From Eleusine coracana subsp. coracana (Eukaryota; Streptophyta; Magnoliopsida; Poales; Poaceae), in assembly GCA_032690845.1 (NCBI GenBank), contig CM064417.1, positions 35,098,432 to 35,162,431 of the forward strand: a DNA stretch of 64,000 nucleotides. Direction: 5' to 3'. The translations under genes were made by a program, and so were the position numbers. Positions 21,000 to 32,247 of this stretch are shown here, in pieces; the stretch's first letter is position 1, and the number at the start of each line of letters is the position of its first letter. Below the pieces are notes generated by a model. It worked only from the letters and a program-made list of their open reading frames with translations, searched no databases and was not told where the DNA came from.

Positions 21000-23900
21000 T
21001 CAAATAAAAAAGTCATCATCTTCGCCTTGTATCACAGAAGCAACTGGTGCTACAAATCCATCATCAATGTATGTGTCATCTTCGTCATCTTCATCATCAC
21101 AATCAAAGACCACATCATCTGGTTCATCAACTACTTGCGTCTGTACCTGAGCAATAACAGAGACATCCCCGGTTGTGCCTTCCTTGTCAGATCTTGTCCA
21201 ATTTGTCAAATTCTGGTGTCCACCGAATAAATTACTATCTTTCATGCCCACATCAATCGAGTCCTCAAGTTCTAATTCAGGCATGGTGAACAAGTCCCTT
21301 GGTTTCAACGCAATGATACTGCTCCAACCAGATTTGTTTACTAGATTCACATAAAACACCTGTTCTGCCTGTGTTGCCAGAATATAGGGTTCATTCGTAT
21401 ACCTGTATCTGGTAGTGTCGATATCAATAACCCCAAATTGATCCTTATTGTATCCTCTGCCTTTGTTGCTAGTGGCAGCAGACACATCATACCAGTCACA
21501 CTCGAACAAAATAACTTCTTTTTGTCTAGGGAATTCTAGTGAGATCATTCTTTTAATCACCCCATACCAATTAATGTTGCCAGTAGTACCATCGCGCTTG
21601 ACAAGAACACCACTGTTTTGTGTTACGAGGCTTTTCTCAATGTCAACTGTTTGAAACAACCAATTATTGATATGACATCTATGCAATGTACGAGCTCGAT
21701 TGTCTGGTCCTTGAGCAAGTGCAAACATCTCTGAACTTACTTAGCCTTTCGCATGTAGATCCCTGATCTTGGCCTCGAACCATCTTACAAATTGTTCCTC
21801 GTGTCTCCTTTTAATATTTCTTGAACCATAATTTTTAAGTTCTTCCATATGCGCACTGCAAAGAAATGTATATTCCTGTTAGTCCAAAAAAAATACAATT
21901 TTAAAATATTGATGTTTAGTAGTGTAACTTACTTGATCCATTGTGTAGCTTCATCACAATTTGAAATTATGTAGTGCCTCATCATCCACATCTCATCTCC
22001 TTCAATTCTTTTGAGTGTCTGTCCTCTCCTCTTGTAATCCATGTCAGCAAAGGTGCTCAGACCAGATGGTGGCTCATTCACAGCAACACTTTCATGTCGA
22101 TCAACACGATTCAGTTTGGTGTCCACGTCCAAGAATCTTGAGCAAAATGTAAGGCACTCCTCGAGTATGTATCCCTCGGCTATTGAACCTTTAGGGTACG
22201 CATTGTTCCTCACATATCCTTCTGCAGTACGTAGATACCGCTCCACTGGATACATCCATCTATAACACACAGGCCCACCAAGTTTAGCTTCTTCAGCTAA
22301 ATGAACAGGCAAATGCATCATGATATCAAAAAATGATGGTGGGAATAGCATCTCAAGTCGACAAATAGTCTCCCTAATTGAAATGCTAAGTTTGTCCAAC
22401 TCTACTGCCACCAGCTCCTTGGAACATTGTGCATCGAAGAAATTACTAAGCTGAATCAATGCGATGACAACTTGTTCTGGCAAAATCCTACGCACAACTA
22501 AGGGTAACAGTTTCTGTAGAATTAGATGGTAATCATGAGTTTTCAAGCCAGACACCTTACACGAGTTTAGGTCAACACATCTTCTTATATTAGAGGCAAC
22601 CCCATCAGGCATCTTCACTCCATATAGAAATTGGCATAACATTTCCTTATCCTTCTTATCTAACTTGTACAAGGCTGGTGGTAAGATATACTTATCATTC
22701 TTAATCACAGGATGCTGATCTGGGCGTATCTGCATAAGCTCCATGTCAAGCTGGGCCGTATCCCCGTCCTTACATTTACAAGCCACTTCAAGCAGAGTGC
22801 CTAATATGCTCTCGCATATATTTTTCTCAATGTACGACATCCAAATTATGCATGATGAGCAAAGTAGACCAGTAAGGGAGCTCAAAAAAAATACTCTTCT
22901 TCCTCCAGTTGTGCCATCTTTGGTCTTCATCACGCTTCCTTTTTTTTGATGCATTATTCTTCCCAAATCTCACTTGTTCAAAACTTTCAAACTGCTGAAG
23001 TACTTGTGCGCCTGACAGAGGTACTGGTGCATCCCTGGTTTCGACTTTGTTGTTGAACCTGACCTTGTTCTTGCGCCATGGATGGTTCGAGGGCAAGAAA
23101 CGTCGATGTCCCATGTAGCAGTGCTTTGACCCATGTTTCAACCACAAATACTCCGTATCTTTGTGGCAGTAAGGACATGCAAACTTTCCTTTTGTGCTCC
23201 ATCCAGATAGCATAGCATAAGCTAGGAAGTCATTAATTGTCCAAAGTAGAAGAGCATGTAATTTAAAATTCTTCCTTGTCTGTGCATCTCATGTTGGAAC
23301 ACCCTTCTCCCAAAGCTCCTTGAGCTCTAATATAAGGGGCCTCAAATACACATCAATATCCATTCCAGGAGATTTTGGACTAGGTATCAACATTGACAAC
23401 AACCAGTTACATTGTTTCTAACACAACCATGGAGGCAAATTGTAAGGTATTAGCATAACAGGCCAAATGGAGTATGTAACATTTTGCATCCCAAAGGGAT
23501 TCAAGCCATCAAAAGCAAGACCCAGCCTAATATTACGACCTTCTCCTTCAAACCATTCATATTCTTTATCCACAGGCTTCCATGCAGGTGAGTCAGCAAG
23601 GTGACGCATTTTTCTATCGTTGACCAATTTTTTCTTATGCCATTGCATTTCCTCTGATAACTGCTTGGACATATACATTCTTTGAAGCCAAGGAATAAGA
23701 GGAAAGTAGCGTAGGATCTTAACTAGTAACATCATTAAAAAAAACAAGACACAATCATTCTTACATCGTCTTTACAGTACCATCCGCAACATCATTATCA
23801 GAGGATTTCTCTGCAAGTCTCCACCTAGACTCCCCACAAATGGGACATTCCTCCAGCTTTGCATTTTCCTTAAAAAAACAAGACACAATCATTCTTACAT

Positions 23901-24625
23901 GCATGTATCTTGATATAATCCAAGTCTAGGTCTCGTACCACCCTTTTCACTTTATCCAACGAGTCAGGGATACAATGGCCTTCAGGGAGAACCTTTGAGA
24001 ACAGTTTTAGTATGGCCTCCAATGCTGGGTTACTAATTCCGTACAAGCACTTTATCTGAAAAAGTTGCACTATGAAAGATACCTTAGTTGCATCTTTGAA
24101 TCCTGGATACAATTCCTTCTTTGCCTCCTCTAATAGTTTCAAAAAAATCTCTACATCCTTATTTGGCTCCTCGCCATCATCTATGATTTGTCCATGTATG
24201 GAGCCACTGATAATGTTTCTAATTAGAATATTAGTGGCAGCAGGATCATCGGTAGCTTCTTCATCGTCTTCTCCAAAATACGGTGCTGAGTCATCTTCAT
24301 GTTCTTCTCTTATACCAGTATTGAGATCAGCACCGACACCATGATTCACATGACCCTCAGCTGATGATGAACAAGTTGGGCCTTCCAATAATTCATTATT
24401 GATGAAACAATCAGCAAATCGTCTGGTAACTAAATGAACCAGAATCTAAAACACGTCATGATATCTTATCATGCATTGACATGTAGCACATGGGCACGCA
24501 ACAGATCCACCAGCTCTTCCCGATGATGATGTGCCAAAGTTTGCAATAAAATTCCTGAAATTCGTCTTCCACTCCTCTGAATGTCGAGGCAGCCGTATCC
24601 AACTCCTATCTTTGTGTGATGCCAT
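21000..24625 (-). pseudogene. tnp2-type CACTA transposase with DUF4218 and DUF4216 domains, multiply broken
   Basis: The start MASHKDRSWIRLPRHSEEW at 24625 matches the transposase-associated N-terminal domain, including a CPCATC cluster. An acidic region follows, then CPICGESRWR near 23840. The core has GLAFDGLNPFGMQN and MLIPYNLPPWLC (23500-23420), PGMDIDVYL near 23350 and CPYCHKDTEYLWLKHGSKHC near 23150. A DUF4218 block is at about 22480-22130 (LEMLFPPSFFDIMMHLPVHL) and a DUF4216 block at about 21600-21290 (ECDWYDVSA). Lesions seen: TAG at 24446-24448, an extra base in a seven-A run at 23872-23878, TGA at 23289-23291, and a two-base loss near 22830 after NLDVVH. The enzyme would cut at the CACTA ends. 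This copy cannot encode it without suppressing those lesions. Confidence 0.85.
23736..23902. repeat. 31-bp direct repeat inside the tnp2 gene
   Basis: An A-run followed by CAAGACACAATCATTCTTAC and AT occurs at about 23737-23766 and again at about 23872-23901, 135 bp apart. The copies bracket the CPICGESRWR coding piece. One copy holds the A7 run in which the reading frame is lost. Confidence 0.8.
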
Positions 24626-25085
24626 TAATTAATCTGCATGCATGTTTGCAACAAAAGAGAGATCATGATCTAGCATGTATATAAACTATGGCTATTCCGT
24701 AACTAAGGGCCGAGAAACAATGGTAGATCAAACAAGATATATAGATTCAAAAGACTTGAGTCTCACCAGGGTTAAGGCAGCAGTAGTCCACACGATCGGG
24801 CAGGACACGCGCCACGGATTCCCACACAATTGGACTTGATCGGGGGATGGCAAACTCTAGGCGCGCGCAGGATGGAGTCACACCTTGCTCGGTGGCGATT
24901 CCTTGATTGTAGAGAAAGAAAGAGATCAGTTCGACGAGTGCCAGCCACCAGGACAATTTGATCGATAGTATTGACTCCGAACGGGCCACGAGTTCCTCAA
25001 TTGGGCCAGCGGTGGGTACAAGGCAAGCCAATAGATCAACTCCTGTACCGATTATTGCAGGCCCACCTGTAGGAAAAACAATCGT
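24626..25085. promoter_or_regulatory. 5' region of the tnp2 gene
   Basis: No gene is supported. The stretch lies between the tnp2 start (24625) and the right subterminal repeats, where the promoter and leader of tnp2 would sit. A short GC-rich part at about 24770-24880 is flanked by AT-rich DNA. No clear TATA box was assigned. Confidence 0.35.
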
Positions 25086-25604
25086 TGCCATAGACAATTT
25101 TAAGTGCAACCAAGGCAGACTTCATTGCAATAAGTCTGTTACAGTTGCAACGACTACGATCAGTAGGGCAACCACGCACATTCGTGGCAATTCATACATG
25201 CTTTTGCATCTCGCGTCAAGAATGGATGCCATAGCCACCTATCTATTGCCACAACGCACCAAGTAATATGCAACCCAAAACAATGGTTGCAATATCGTTC
25301 AGAAGCAACCATCGATGCTATGGTTGCCATATCACCTTTCTATTACGACACAAGAAATGCTAATGCAACTCAAATTTGGTATAGCAACTTCTCCAACAAA
25401 TTGCAATATAATTCCTACAAATGGGTGCATTAGCGTTATTTTGTTGCAACACAAAGCAAAAATATTGCAACATAATTTATATGTCGTAATAGGCAGGCCT
25501 ATTACGACCAAATCACTGTTTCGGTGTCATAGTACCCCTTATTGCATCCAAATGTGTGGTGTAGCCTAAAGGTAACGTGGTATTAGGGGGGAAACGTAGT
25601 AGTG
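25086..25604. repeat. Right subterminal repeats and terminus of the CACTA element
   Basis: GTTGCAAC-, ATTGCAAC- and GTTGCCATA-like words recur from 25086. The element ends with GTAGTAGTG at 25604. The following TAT is the candidate 3-bp target duplication, which cannot be confirmed without the left end. Host F-box sequence begins at 25605. Confidence 0.75.
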
Positions 25605-26205
25605 TATGGGGACCATGGGTGAGGAGATGATTCCTATGGCTGGGCATGCCCATACAGAAATTCTCGGATGGGATCGTGGCCCAGCCGGCATCGTGGCGAC
25701 ACATTGCAACGTTGCTGCGAACCTGCAGTGTGGGCTAGTTGTAGACGAGGACAAAGATGTCATCCTCGCCGGTCATCAGAGGGTCCGTCACGAAGCCGTA
25801 GGTGAACGTGCCACAGAAACACTCGGGCAGGGGCGGCAGCTCGGTGGCCCGACCGGTCAGTGGATTGACCAGCACGGCAGACAGCTCGTCCTCCATGCCG
25901 ATCCCCAGTAGGAGGCCGGCGCCGTACCCGGCCACCCGCTTGCCCTCCAGCGCCTCCACGTGGATCAGGTGGAACTTCTCTGAGACGATTGAGTAGAACA
26001 GGACGTTACCAGAGTCGTCCTCCTCCTCACCCTTCTCCACAATCCAGGGCCCGAAGCGTGTGTGGGCATGGCGCGGCACGGCCGCTTGCCACTCTGAGCA
26101 GACGGCGCGGAAGCTGATGAAGTCTTGAGGGTCTTCAAGGCGGCCAGAGATGGGCCGGAGGACTCCCTCCGGGAGGAAGGTCCATCCACGGATTCCACCA
26201 TGAGA
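25605..26205 (-). pseudogene. F-box/DUF295 gene interrupted by the CACTA insertion
   Basis: The minus-strand reading gives a complete F-box, including LRPISGRLEDPQDFISFRAV and CSEWQAAVPRHAHTRF. The DUF295 part follows with GNVLFYSIVSEKFHLIHVEA and DDELSAVLVNPLTG-like residues, up to FVTDPLMTGEDDIFVLVYN. A TAG stop falls at 25735-25737. Reading resumes as AMCRHDAGWATIPSENFCMG and is cut at 25605 by the transposon end, inside the segment matching SRLAEHGAR of the intact paralogue. No in-frame ATG was found immediately upstream of the F-box. The rest of the gene should lie beyond the other end of the transposon, outside this window. Confidence 0.8.
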
Positions 26206-27036
26206 AAATAGGCAAAGGGCGATGCACGTGGCGTCGTTGCTCTTGACGATACTGTGTAGTTATCTATATGCTGCCGAGGCCAACGGTAAAAAAAAAAATC
26301 TGCAAAGATAGACGATGATTCACGCTTATTTATTCACTGCCTGGCTTCTCTTGGGTTCTGCCTATCTTACTGTGGTACTTAGTAAATAATTATCTTTTAT
26401 TCCAAAAGATCAAATGCATTTGGAAGAATGTGATTAATGTACTCCATATAAATGGAACAATGCAACTTTAGAAGGAACCTAGGTTCATCTTTTTATAACT
26501 TGTGCAATGTAACGTACGTAGTGCAAGAGTAAATGGATAATGACTAATTAACAATATTAGTCCACAATCTTTTCAATAATGGTCTAGATGATTCATGATG
26601 TGAAAATCACATGGAGGCTGCGGTTGAATAACAAATTTGAAGTTTGGAGACTCTCGTGTCCTGTTTTGTAATGTCAAGTGGTAAACTGAAGTATATCATG
26701 CATTCTTTTGTTGCAAAACTTGGACGAGCTCTGAACAGAAAAAACTGCCGAATAAAGGTAAACATACTAGAATGCATTGAAAATTATAAAGATGTTTTCT
26801 AAAACCGGCACTTCCGACTATATAGTTATTTCCGTATTGTTATATTTTCTTCTCCAACATAAAGTATTATAAATGTGTTCAAAGTGTATTGATTATAGCT
26901 GTCGTGGAAAGTGGCATTTCATTTCCTCTATCATCCAGAGATCTTTGTGTCATATCATTAGTATTGGAGCAAAGGTTGCAAGACCGGAGTGAATGCAGTT
27001 TCCATTGAGTGTAAGAAAACTCCTACATGTTCCATA
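26206..27036. other. Intergenic DNA without supported features
   Basis: This is AT-rich sequence with no coding frame or repeat structure that I can support. It separates an F-box fragment from a small CACTA-like element. Confidence 0.5.
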
Positions 27037-27957
27037 CACTACAGCAAATCCGCTCTTTAGCGGTGGTACTTTAATTGACGTAGCGACGTGTAAAAAGAAA
27101 CCCGCTGCTACATTGGTAAAATGTTTGTTAACGGTCGACCATGATATGCTCCATCTCTAAAAATTGATTTTTAAAGACGGACCACATTATAGTCCACCTC
27201 TATAAATGCATGTGCTCTCCCGCTGCTAAAAACCTAGCCTCTGTCCTATTCTTTCAAACCTAGCCTCCCATTTTCCTCCACTTTACCGCCTTCTCCTTCT
27301 CTCTCCTATTGCAGCCCCCCCCCCCCCCCTCCCTCTCCTCTCCTCTCCCGGCCACCCCGCCTCCCTCCCTCTCCTATACTCTCCTCTTTCGTCCACAACC
27401 ACCTCCGTCCTCATTCTCCTCTCCTAGCAGTGCGGCCGCAGTGGGCAGTGGGCAGAAACGCCACGATGATGCATGGAGGGTGGGGGCACAAGCTGTGCGT
27501 GGGGCGCCACGATGCACGAGGATCGCCGGCCCACGAGTGCAGCGGCGACGCGTGAGCAGAGTTGCCATGTCTGTGCTGCCTCTCCTCTCCCAACAGAGCG
27601 CATGGCAGCCGCTCAGCAATGGATCCGGCCGCCCTCTTCGCCTGCGGCAGATCTGGCCACCATGTTCATTGGGTGGGCATGAGGCGGTGAATCCTACCGC
27701 CCTCTTTGCCGGACAGTTGTGAGGTGGTGAATCCAGCAACTATCTTTGCTGGGTGTGCGTGAGGCAGTGTATGCAGCCCGGACAACTTGTTTCTTATTTT
27801 ACTAGTTACTTCGTAACGGCGGACGACGTCATTGCCTGCTGCTACCGTTTCTTTTCTTACGGATGTCGTCTATCCATCACTGTAGCTATTTATTTTTAGC
27901 TAGCGGTGGGCAACCATCCCATCACTACAGTGTTTTTTGACAGCCGCTACAGTAGTG
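27037..27957. mobile_element. Small non-autonomous CACTA-like element
   Basis: It begins CACTACAGCAAATCCGC at 27037 and ends GCTACAGTAGTG at 27957, 921 bp. Flanking triplets are ATA and ATC, an imperfect duplication. Near both ends the words TTAGCGGTGG and TAGCGGTGGG recur in the same sense, and CCGCTGCTA-type words are frequent. The middle (27250-27780) is GC-rich with a C run at 27317-27333. It contains proline-rich and arginine-rich open frames that show no recognisable domain. That middle may be captured host sequence, which I infer only from composition. Confidence 0.6.
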
Positions 27958-28079
27958 ATCTGTTGAACTGATAGTAATAGTATATTACATCTCCAACCTA
28001 TCTTCGTCTTACACAATGCATGGGAAAAGATAGCGCGCTTCTAAGTGTACTATAAACGAGCTACACATCATAATGGTTT

Positions 28080-28205
28080 TATATACTCTACAAATAATTA
28101 AGATTGATACACAAGCACAACATTTCTTCGTCATATGCAGCAAGGCATGAAGATAACGTTTATATACTCTACAAATAATTAAGATTGATACAAACACAAC
28201 ATATC
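28080..28205. repeat. Direct duplication, period 81 bp
   Basis: TATATACTCTACAAATAATT followed by AAGATTGATAC begins at 28080 and again at 28161, ending each time near ACACAACAT. The copies are nearly identical. The stretch 27958-28900 around it holds no gene. Confidence 0.85.
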
Positions 28206-28489
28206 TTGAAGTAATTTATGATGTGTGCTTTATACAAATATGATAATCATTATACATCTCAGCAAAACATGCCAGTGTTTGGTGATTATATTTATATGCC
28301 GGATCACAGCATGCCACCTGTGGGAATTTCGCTCATGATGAGGCACAAATTTGTCTATTGTATATAACAATGAATGCAATATTCTACAAAATAAGCCAGC
28401 ACCCCACATATCAACAGGCATATAAAGTACCTCAAAGAAATTAAGCATTCATAGATAATTATTAAAATATAATTAAATAAATAGTTCCA

Positions 28490-28560
28490 TCGGTAATTTG
28501 GTCCAGTCCATAACCATGTACGTGCACGAGATATAAGTAGTAGACCTTCCCCTTCTCTAG
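28490..28560. repeat. Shared intergenic segment of the F-box duplication unit, copy 1
   Basis: The words TTTGGTCCAGTCCATA and ATATAAGTAGTAG match 52085-52135 in the same order and spacing. In both places the segment lies on the 3' side of a minus-strand F-box gene. Confidence 0.6.
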
Positions 28561-28946
28561 CCCGTGCCAGAGGAGGCAGTTCATGCAGTTCCTACGCATA
28601 ACATCGTCATAAGATGAAAGCTAGGAATAAGTACCATTTTTTGAAGTTTAAAATATAAAAATAAATTATTTTGTTTGGAACACAATTACTAGAAAAATAT
28701 ATCAGTATAATTGTTTTCTTTTCAGGATTTACATATTCAAGCCGATCAATAGACTGTGGATATCTTGATCAACACAAATAATACACCTCCAAAGCCGGTA
28801 TCATTGAAGCACGGTTTAATCTAAAGTACAGAAGCCAGCATCACACATATCAATATAAGTTTCAGTATTAATAACACGATGACATGAAATGAGACCTGAA
28901 ACACGATGCTTCCTAGATGGTACCCAAAACTAATGAAGTTCATCTA

Positions 28947-30026
28947 CTATTTGAAAGTGGGGAAGAACCATATCCCATGCGCCGACCGCTCCCAGACGCC
29001 GGGTAGCTTCTTCACGACGGTGGAGACACGCTCCAGCAAGTCCCATTTGCATAAGCAGTATTCTGCCTCCTTCCCATCCTCCAGGTACTGCCGACTAAAG
29101 AAGTAGATGCTGTTCTTGCTGCTGAGCCCAGTTAAATCATCGCTTGCCGGGAGCACGTAGCATGGGTGGTTGCAGCTCTTCAGGATAATCTTGTCATGAA
29201 ACTCGGGAGCGTCAGCCCAATCGACAGGAGTCAAGTATCCACCGAGCATATCTTTTAGCGTGAAGGACACTGGCCATGGCAATGGGAACCAGTTGTCCAC
29301 CTGTTCGAAGAGGAAGCGCACCTTGCCCTTATGCTCGATCAGATTCGAGTACTGCATGCTGGCCCAAGCCATGTCGCCGTCGGCAGCCGCAGCACCTAGC
29401 TCATCTTCAATTATCCTGGCGCCATGCTCAGCGAGACGGCTCCTGAGTTGAGGCATTGCAGGCCAAAGCCTCCGGGGCGGAATGGTGGCCCAGCCGTCAT
29501 CACTGCCGCAGCGCCATATCGCGATCTTCTTCTGCAGATCTTCTATCCACCAATTGGAGATGAGTACGAAAACATTCTTACCGTCTGTCATCTTAGGATC
29601 TGTAGCAAAACCATAGGTCAAACTGCCATGGCACCACTCCGGCAAGCACGGCAGCTTGGTGCTCTCTCCAGTCAACGGGTTCACCAGCACGGCCGAAAGT
29701 TCGTCGTCGTGGTCGATAGCGATGAGGTGGCCGGCTCCAGATCCAGCCAGCCTCGTCCTCCTGCCCATCAGCTCCGGGACATTGATCTCAAGGTACTTCT
29801 CCGAACTCAAGCAGTAGAACAGGACATTTCCGTCCTTGGCGACCTCTTCGCTCTTGAGGATCCATGGGTGGAAGTGGGAGTGGGCATCACGGTTGATGGC
29901 ATTATGCCACTGTGGGCAGACGACACGGAAGGAGATGAAATCTTTTGGGTCGACAAGGTGATTAGAGATGCATCCGAGCATGTCTTTCGGGAGGCCAGCC
30001 CAATCCCTTGGTGACTTCGACTCCAT
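28947..30026 (-). CDS. F-box protein with DUF295 domain (intact, 359 aa)
   Basis: An uninterrupted single-exon frame starts at the ATG at 30026 (MESKSPRDWAGLPKDML) and ends at 28947. The frame is open four codons further upstream but without an ATG. The F-box is at residues about 7-45, with LPKDMLGCISNHLVDPKDFI and a conserved C-x-x-W. The DUF295 region is at about 75-325, with SAVLVNPLTGESTKLPCLPE, WRCGSDDGWATIPP and CNHPCYVLPASDDLTGLSSK. The family is thought to link targets to SCF ubiquitin ligases in the nucleus or cytosol, and in grasses it is large and mostly uncharacterised. Four related copies lie nearby. The length and open frame suggest function, but expression is unknown. The first codons match the degraded start of the 54.6-kb copy. 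Confidence 0.85.
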   Translation of the reverse strand: MESKSPRDWAGLPKDMLGCISNHLVDPKDFISFRVVCPQWHNAINRDAHSHFHPWILKSEEVAKDGNVLFYCLSSEKYLEINVPELMGRRTRLAGSGAGHLIAIDHDDELSAVLVNPLTGESTKLPCLPEWCHGSLTYGFATDPKMTDGKNVFVLISNWWIEDLQKKIAIWRCGSDDGWATIPPRRLWPAMPQLRSRLAEHGARIIEDELGAAAADGDMAWASMQYSNLIEHKGKVRFLFEQVDNWFPLPWPVSFTLKDMLGGYLTPVDWADAPEFHDKIILKSCNHPCYVLPASDDLTGLSSKNSIYFFSRQYLEDGKEAEYCLCKWDLLERVSTVVKKLPGVWERSAHGIWFFPTFK

Positions 30027-30039
30027 GAGTACTCCCAAG

Positions 30040-31365
30040 GGACACGGGCTTGTAGTGTTTAGGAGGTTGGAAGCGCTATCTTAGTATTGTGTGAGACTTG
30101 CTCTGAGGTGAGGAACAGCATGCCCCCATTTGTAGGTTTCTCGAGATACATTTGGGGAAAGAAACGGAATACCCGTCGTTGCGTCATGTGTGTTCATACC
30201 ACACGCACCATATATGGATATGTTTTTTAAACTTTAAATTATAACACCAAAAAACTTTCGTGCATTTTCCTTGACAGCTATTCTTGTCGTGCATTTTGTT
30301 TTGCCAACTTATGAATTTCCTTTTGACTCTTATTTGCTTGTTTGTAGTTGTGCTTGTGAATGGAGCCCAGACCAGACCGGCACATATACGGGAAAAAAGA
30401 AATACATCCAAGTTTTATTCGGTAAGGTGGTGCTTTGAGACTATCTTAATTGTGTTTGCATTTTTTTTTTTTTGAATTCAAAATCATTTGAACAACTATA
30501 GTAATATCTTGCGTTCACATATTTAATGAGAATGTTTCAGGACACATTTTTATGACTAGTTTATTGCGTCATAATAAACTAAGAAAAGGTGTTGACTCGG
30601 AAATCTACTCGTGTTGATCTGGGACATCTGCTTAACTCCAGTATAAGATCAACTCACCGGCTTAGACATGCCGATACAAAGCCAATAATCATGAAGTGTG
30701 AAAATCAACCGATAGCTAAAGACTGAATAATAATATTTGAATTCTATCGGCTGATAGTATCGACATATCGAACAACAATTTTTCAAATCGACACAAGCAT
30801 GTATAAGCAGATAGCAATAGTTTGATGAAACAACATGCAAGGTAAGGTCGATGTTGATAGAAAGTACTGATGAATGAATCGATAACAAGGTTCGATATGC
30901 AATCAGATAATCTAAAAAATCAGTTAAGGATAGTGATGCAAATGGGACCGTGATAAACTATCGGATAAACTCTCCGGTAATACTATAACAATTAGATTTT
31001 TAACAAGGTTTGTTCTTATTTCATTGACTCAATAGGAGATCGAATTTAATCATTGCCAAAAGATCCTAGCAGATCAAACTTAATCAAGAAGGTACTGAGC
31101 ATAAATAGTTTTTGTTACAAAATTAACCTAATTAACAATCTAACTGATAAAGTGGCTCGAATAATTGATCTAAGCAAATAATTATTGAATCTAGTATTGC
31201 GGCTTTGATAGATTAGCTTTCACTAAGACAGTATGCAGGTTGATAGTCTCAATGCAACAAACTTAAATCTAGATCTAATTACTGGATAACTAGCAATCAT
31301 ATATACTTTAATAATAATAATAAATTAATAAGAAAGTACTAATAAAAATCAATGTGATCACTGAA
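30040..31365. other. AT-rich intergenic DNA, no gene seen
   Basis: Upstream of the F-box gene there is a possible promoter zone (30027-30200), then AT-rich sequence. Words such as ATCGGCTGATAG, ACCGATAG and TCGATA recur between 30650 and 31000. None forms a clear repeat and no frame is supported. Confidence 0.4.
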
Positions 31366-31915
31366 AGTGACGAAATTCATGTCTCTCTCCAAGATCAGGC
31401 CAATGCAGCCCACGCGAGATGAGAACTTGTCAAAAATAGGAAAAACAATGGTGATGTGGCGAATTATATTGGTAGTGACTGTCTTTCATACAAAACCATA
31501 TTACATATTTATAACCTTATGCAAAACAGATGGGAGCATCAAACAGGTTGGTCGGTGTTGTGGTCGTGTTGACATACCCAAGCTATTGTTTACATCAGTG
31601 ATGGTTTTTCCGTCACTGGTGCATGCCCGAGAAAGCCCAACTGCTAGGACCGATCAGTGCTGACTCAACGTTGCATGCATTTGTGACATTTTGGTCCGTC
31701 ATAAATGACCCGAAAAGCGTGAGCCCTAAATACTATTTGCACTGGAAAAATAGCATTTTGACCCATTTTAATGACGGACACGAGATCATCGCTAAATCTT
31801 CTCGTCACTAAATGGCCAAAATGGCCTTACAGACAGAAATATGTCACTAATTAATGACAGAACACAGCTTTCTTCCATTCTTTTTTTAATATTGATTGTA
31901 TGATTTCTTGTAGTG
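31366..31915. mobile_element. Terminal part of a CACTA-like element (right end only)
   Basis: The right terminus reads GATTTCTTGTAGTG ending at 31915, the inverse of CACTACAAGAAATC. Inside lie GTCACTAAAT, CGTCACTGG and ATGACGGA-type subterminal words in both orientations. A matching left terminus was not found, so the start is approximate. Confidence 0.5.
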
Positions 31916-32247
31916 TTCATTGGGTGTGGTACCATCATGCACGAGACTTTGGTATGTGCATGTGCGCACTAGTACATGCTCTAGATTGTAGAAGATCGGT
32001 TTATGGACTTAGTAAAACTGACACAAGAGTGCCAGCACAAGGTTGGATTGGATGGCTTGGCAATTAATTAGATGCCCACCTCATTTTGTTGGCCCCCATC
32101 CAGTTGTTGAGTGGCGTAAGAGGAAGCTTCTGCGTACGGAGGTAAAATAGACTCTGATACTTTGAAGATGAAACTTCAACTAGTTGAGTGCAGGTTTGCT
32201 AGTACTACACGGTAAAGGCCTCATAGTGATCCCCACCCCAGAGGTAA

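Larger units (their letters stand above)
1..25604 (-). mobile_element. Large CACTA (En/Spm) DNA transposon, left end outside window
   Basis: The right terminus is GTAGTG ending at 25604, the inverse of the CACTAC end of this superfamily. Subterminal arrays of TTGCAAC- and ATTGCCAC-like words fill 1-860 and 25086-25604, as expected near both ends. A tnp2 transposase (21000-24625) and a TNP1-like gene (about 1020-4444) lie inside, both on the minus strand, in the usual order with tnp2 upstream. A gypsy element at 9414-19337 is nested inside, so about 15.7 kb of CACTA sequence is visible. Plus-strand passenger genes sit between the two transposon genes. Several stops and frameshifts in tnp2 make this copy non-autonomous. 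The assignment to one element is inferred from matching ends and gene order, because the left terminus is not seen. Confidence 0.75.

Noticed and set aside
27309..27722. Proline-rich and basic open frames of over 100 residues
   Set aside because: They span C runs and GC-rich sequence inside a small CACTA-like element. No conserved domain or splice support was seen.
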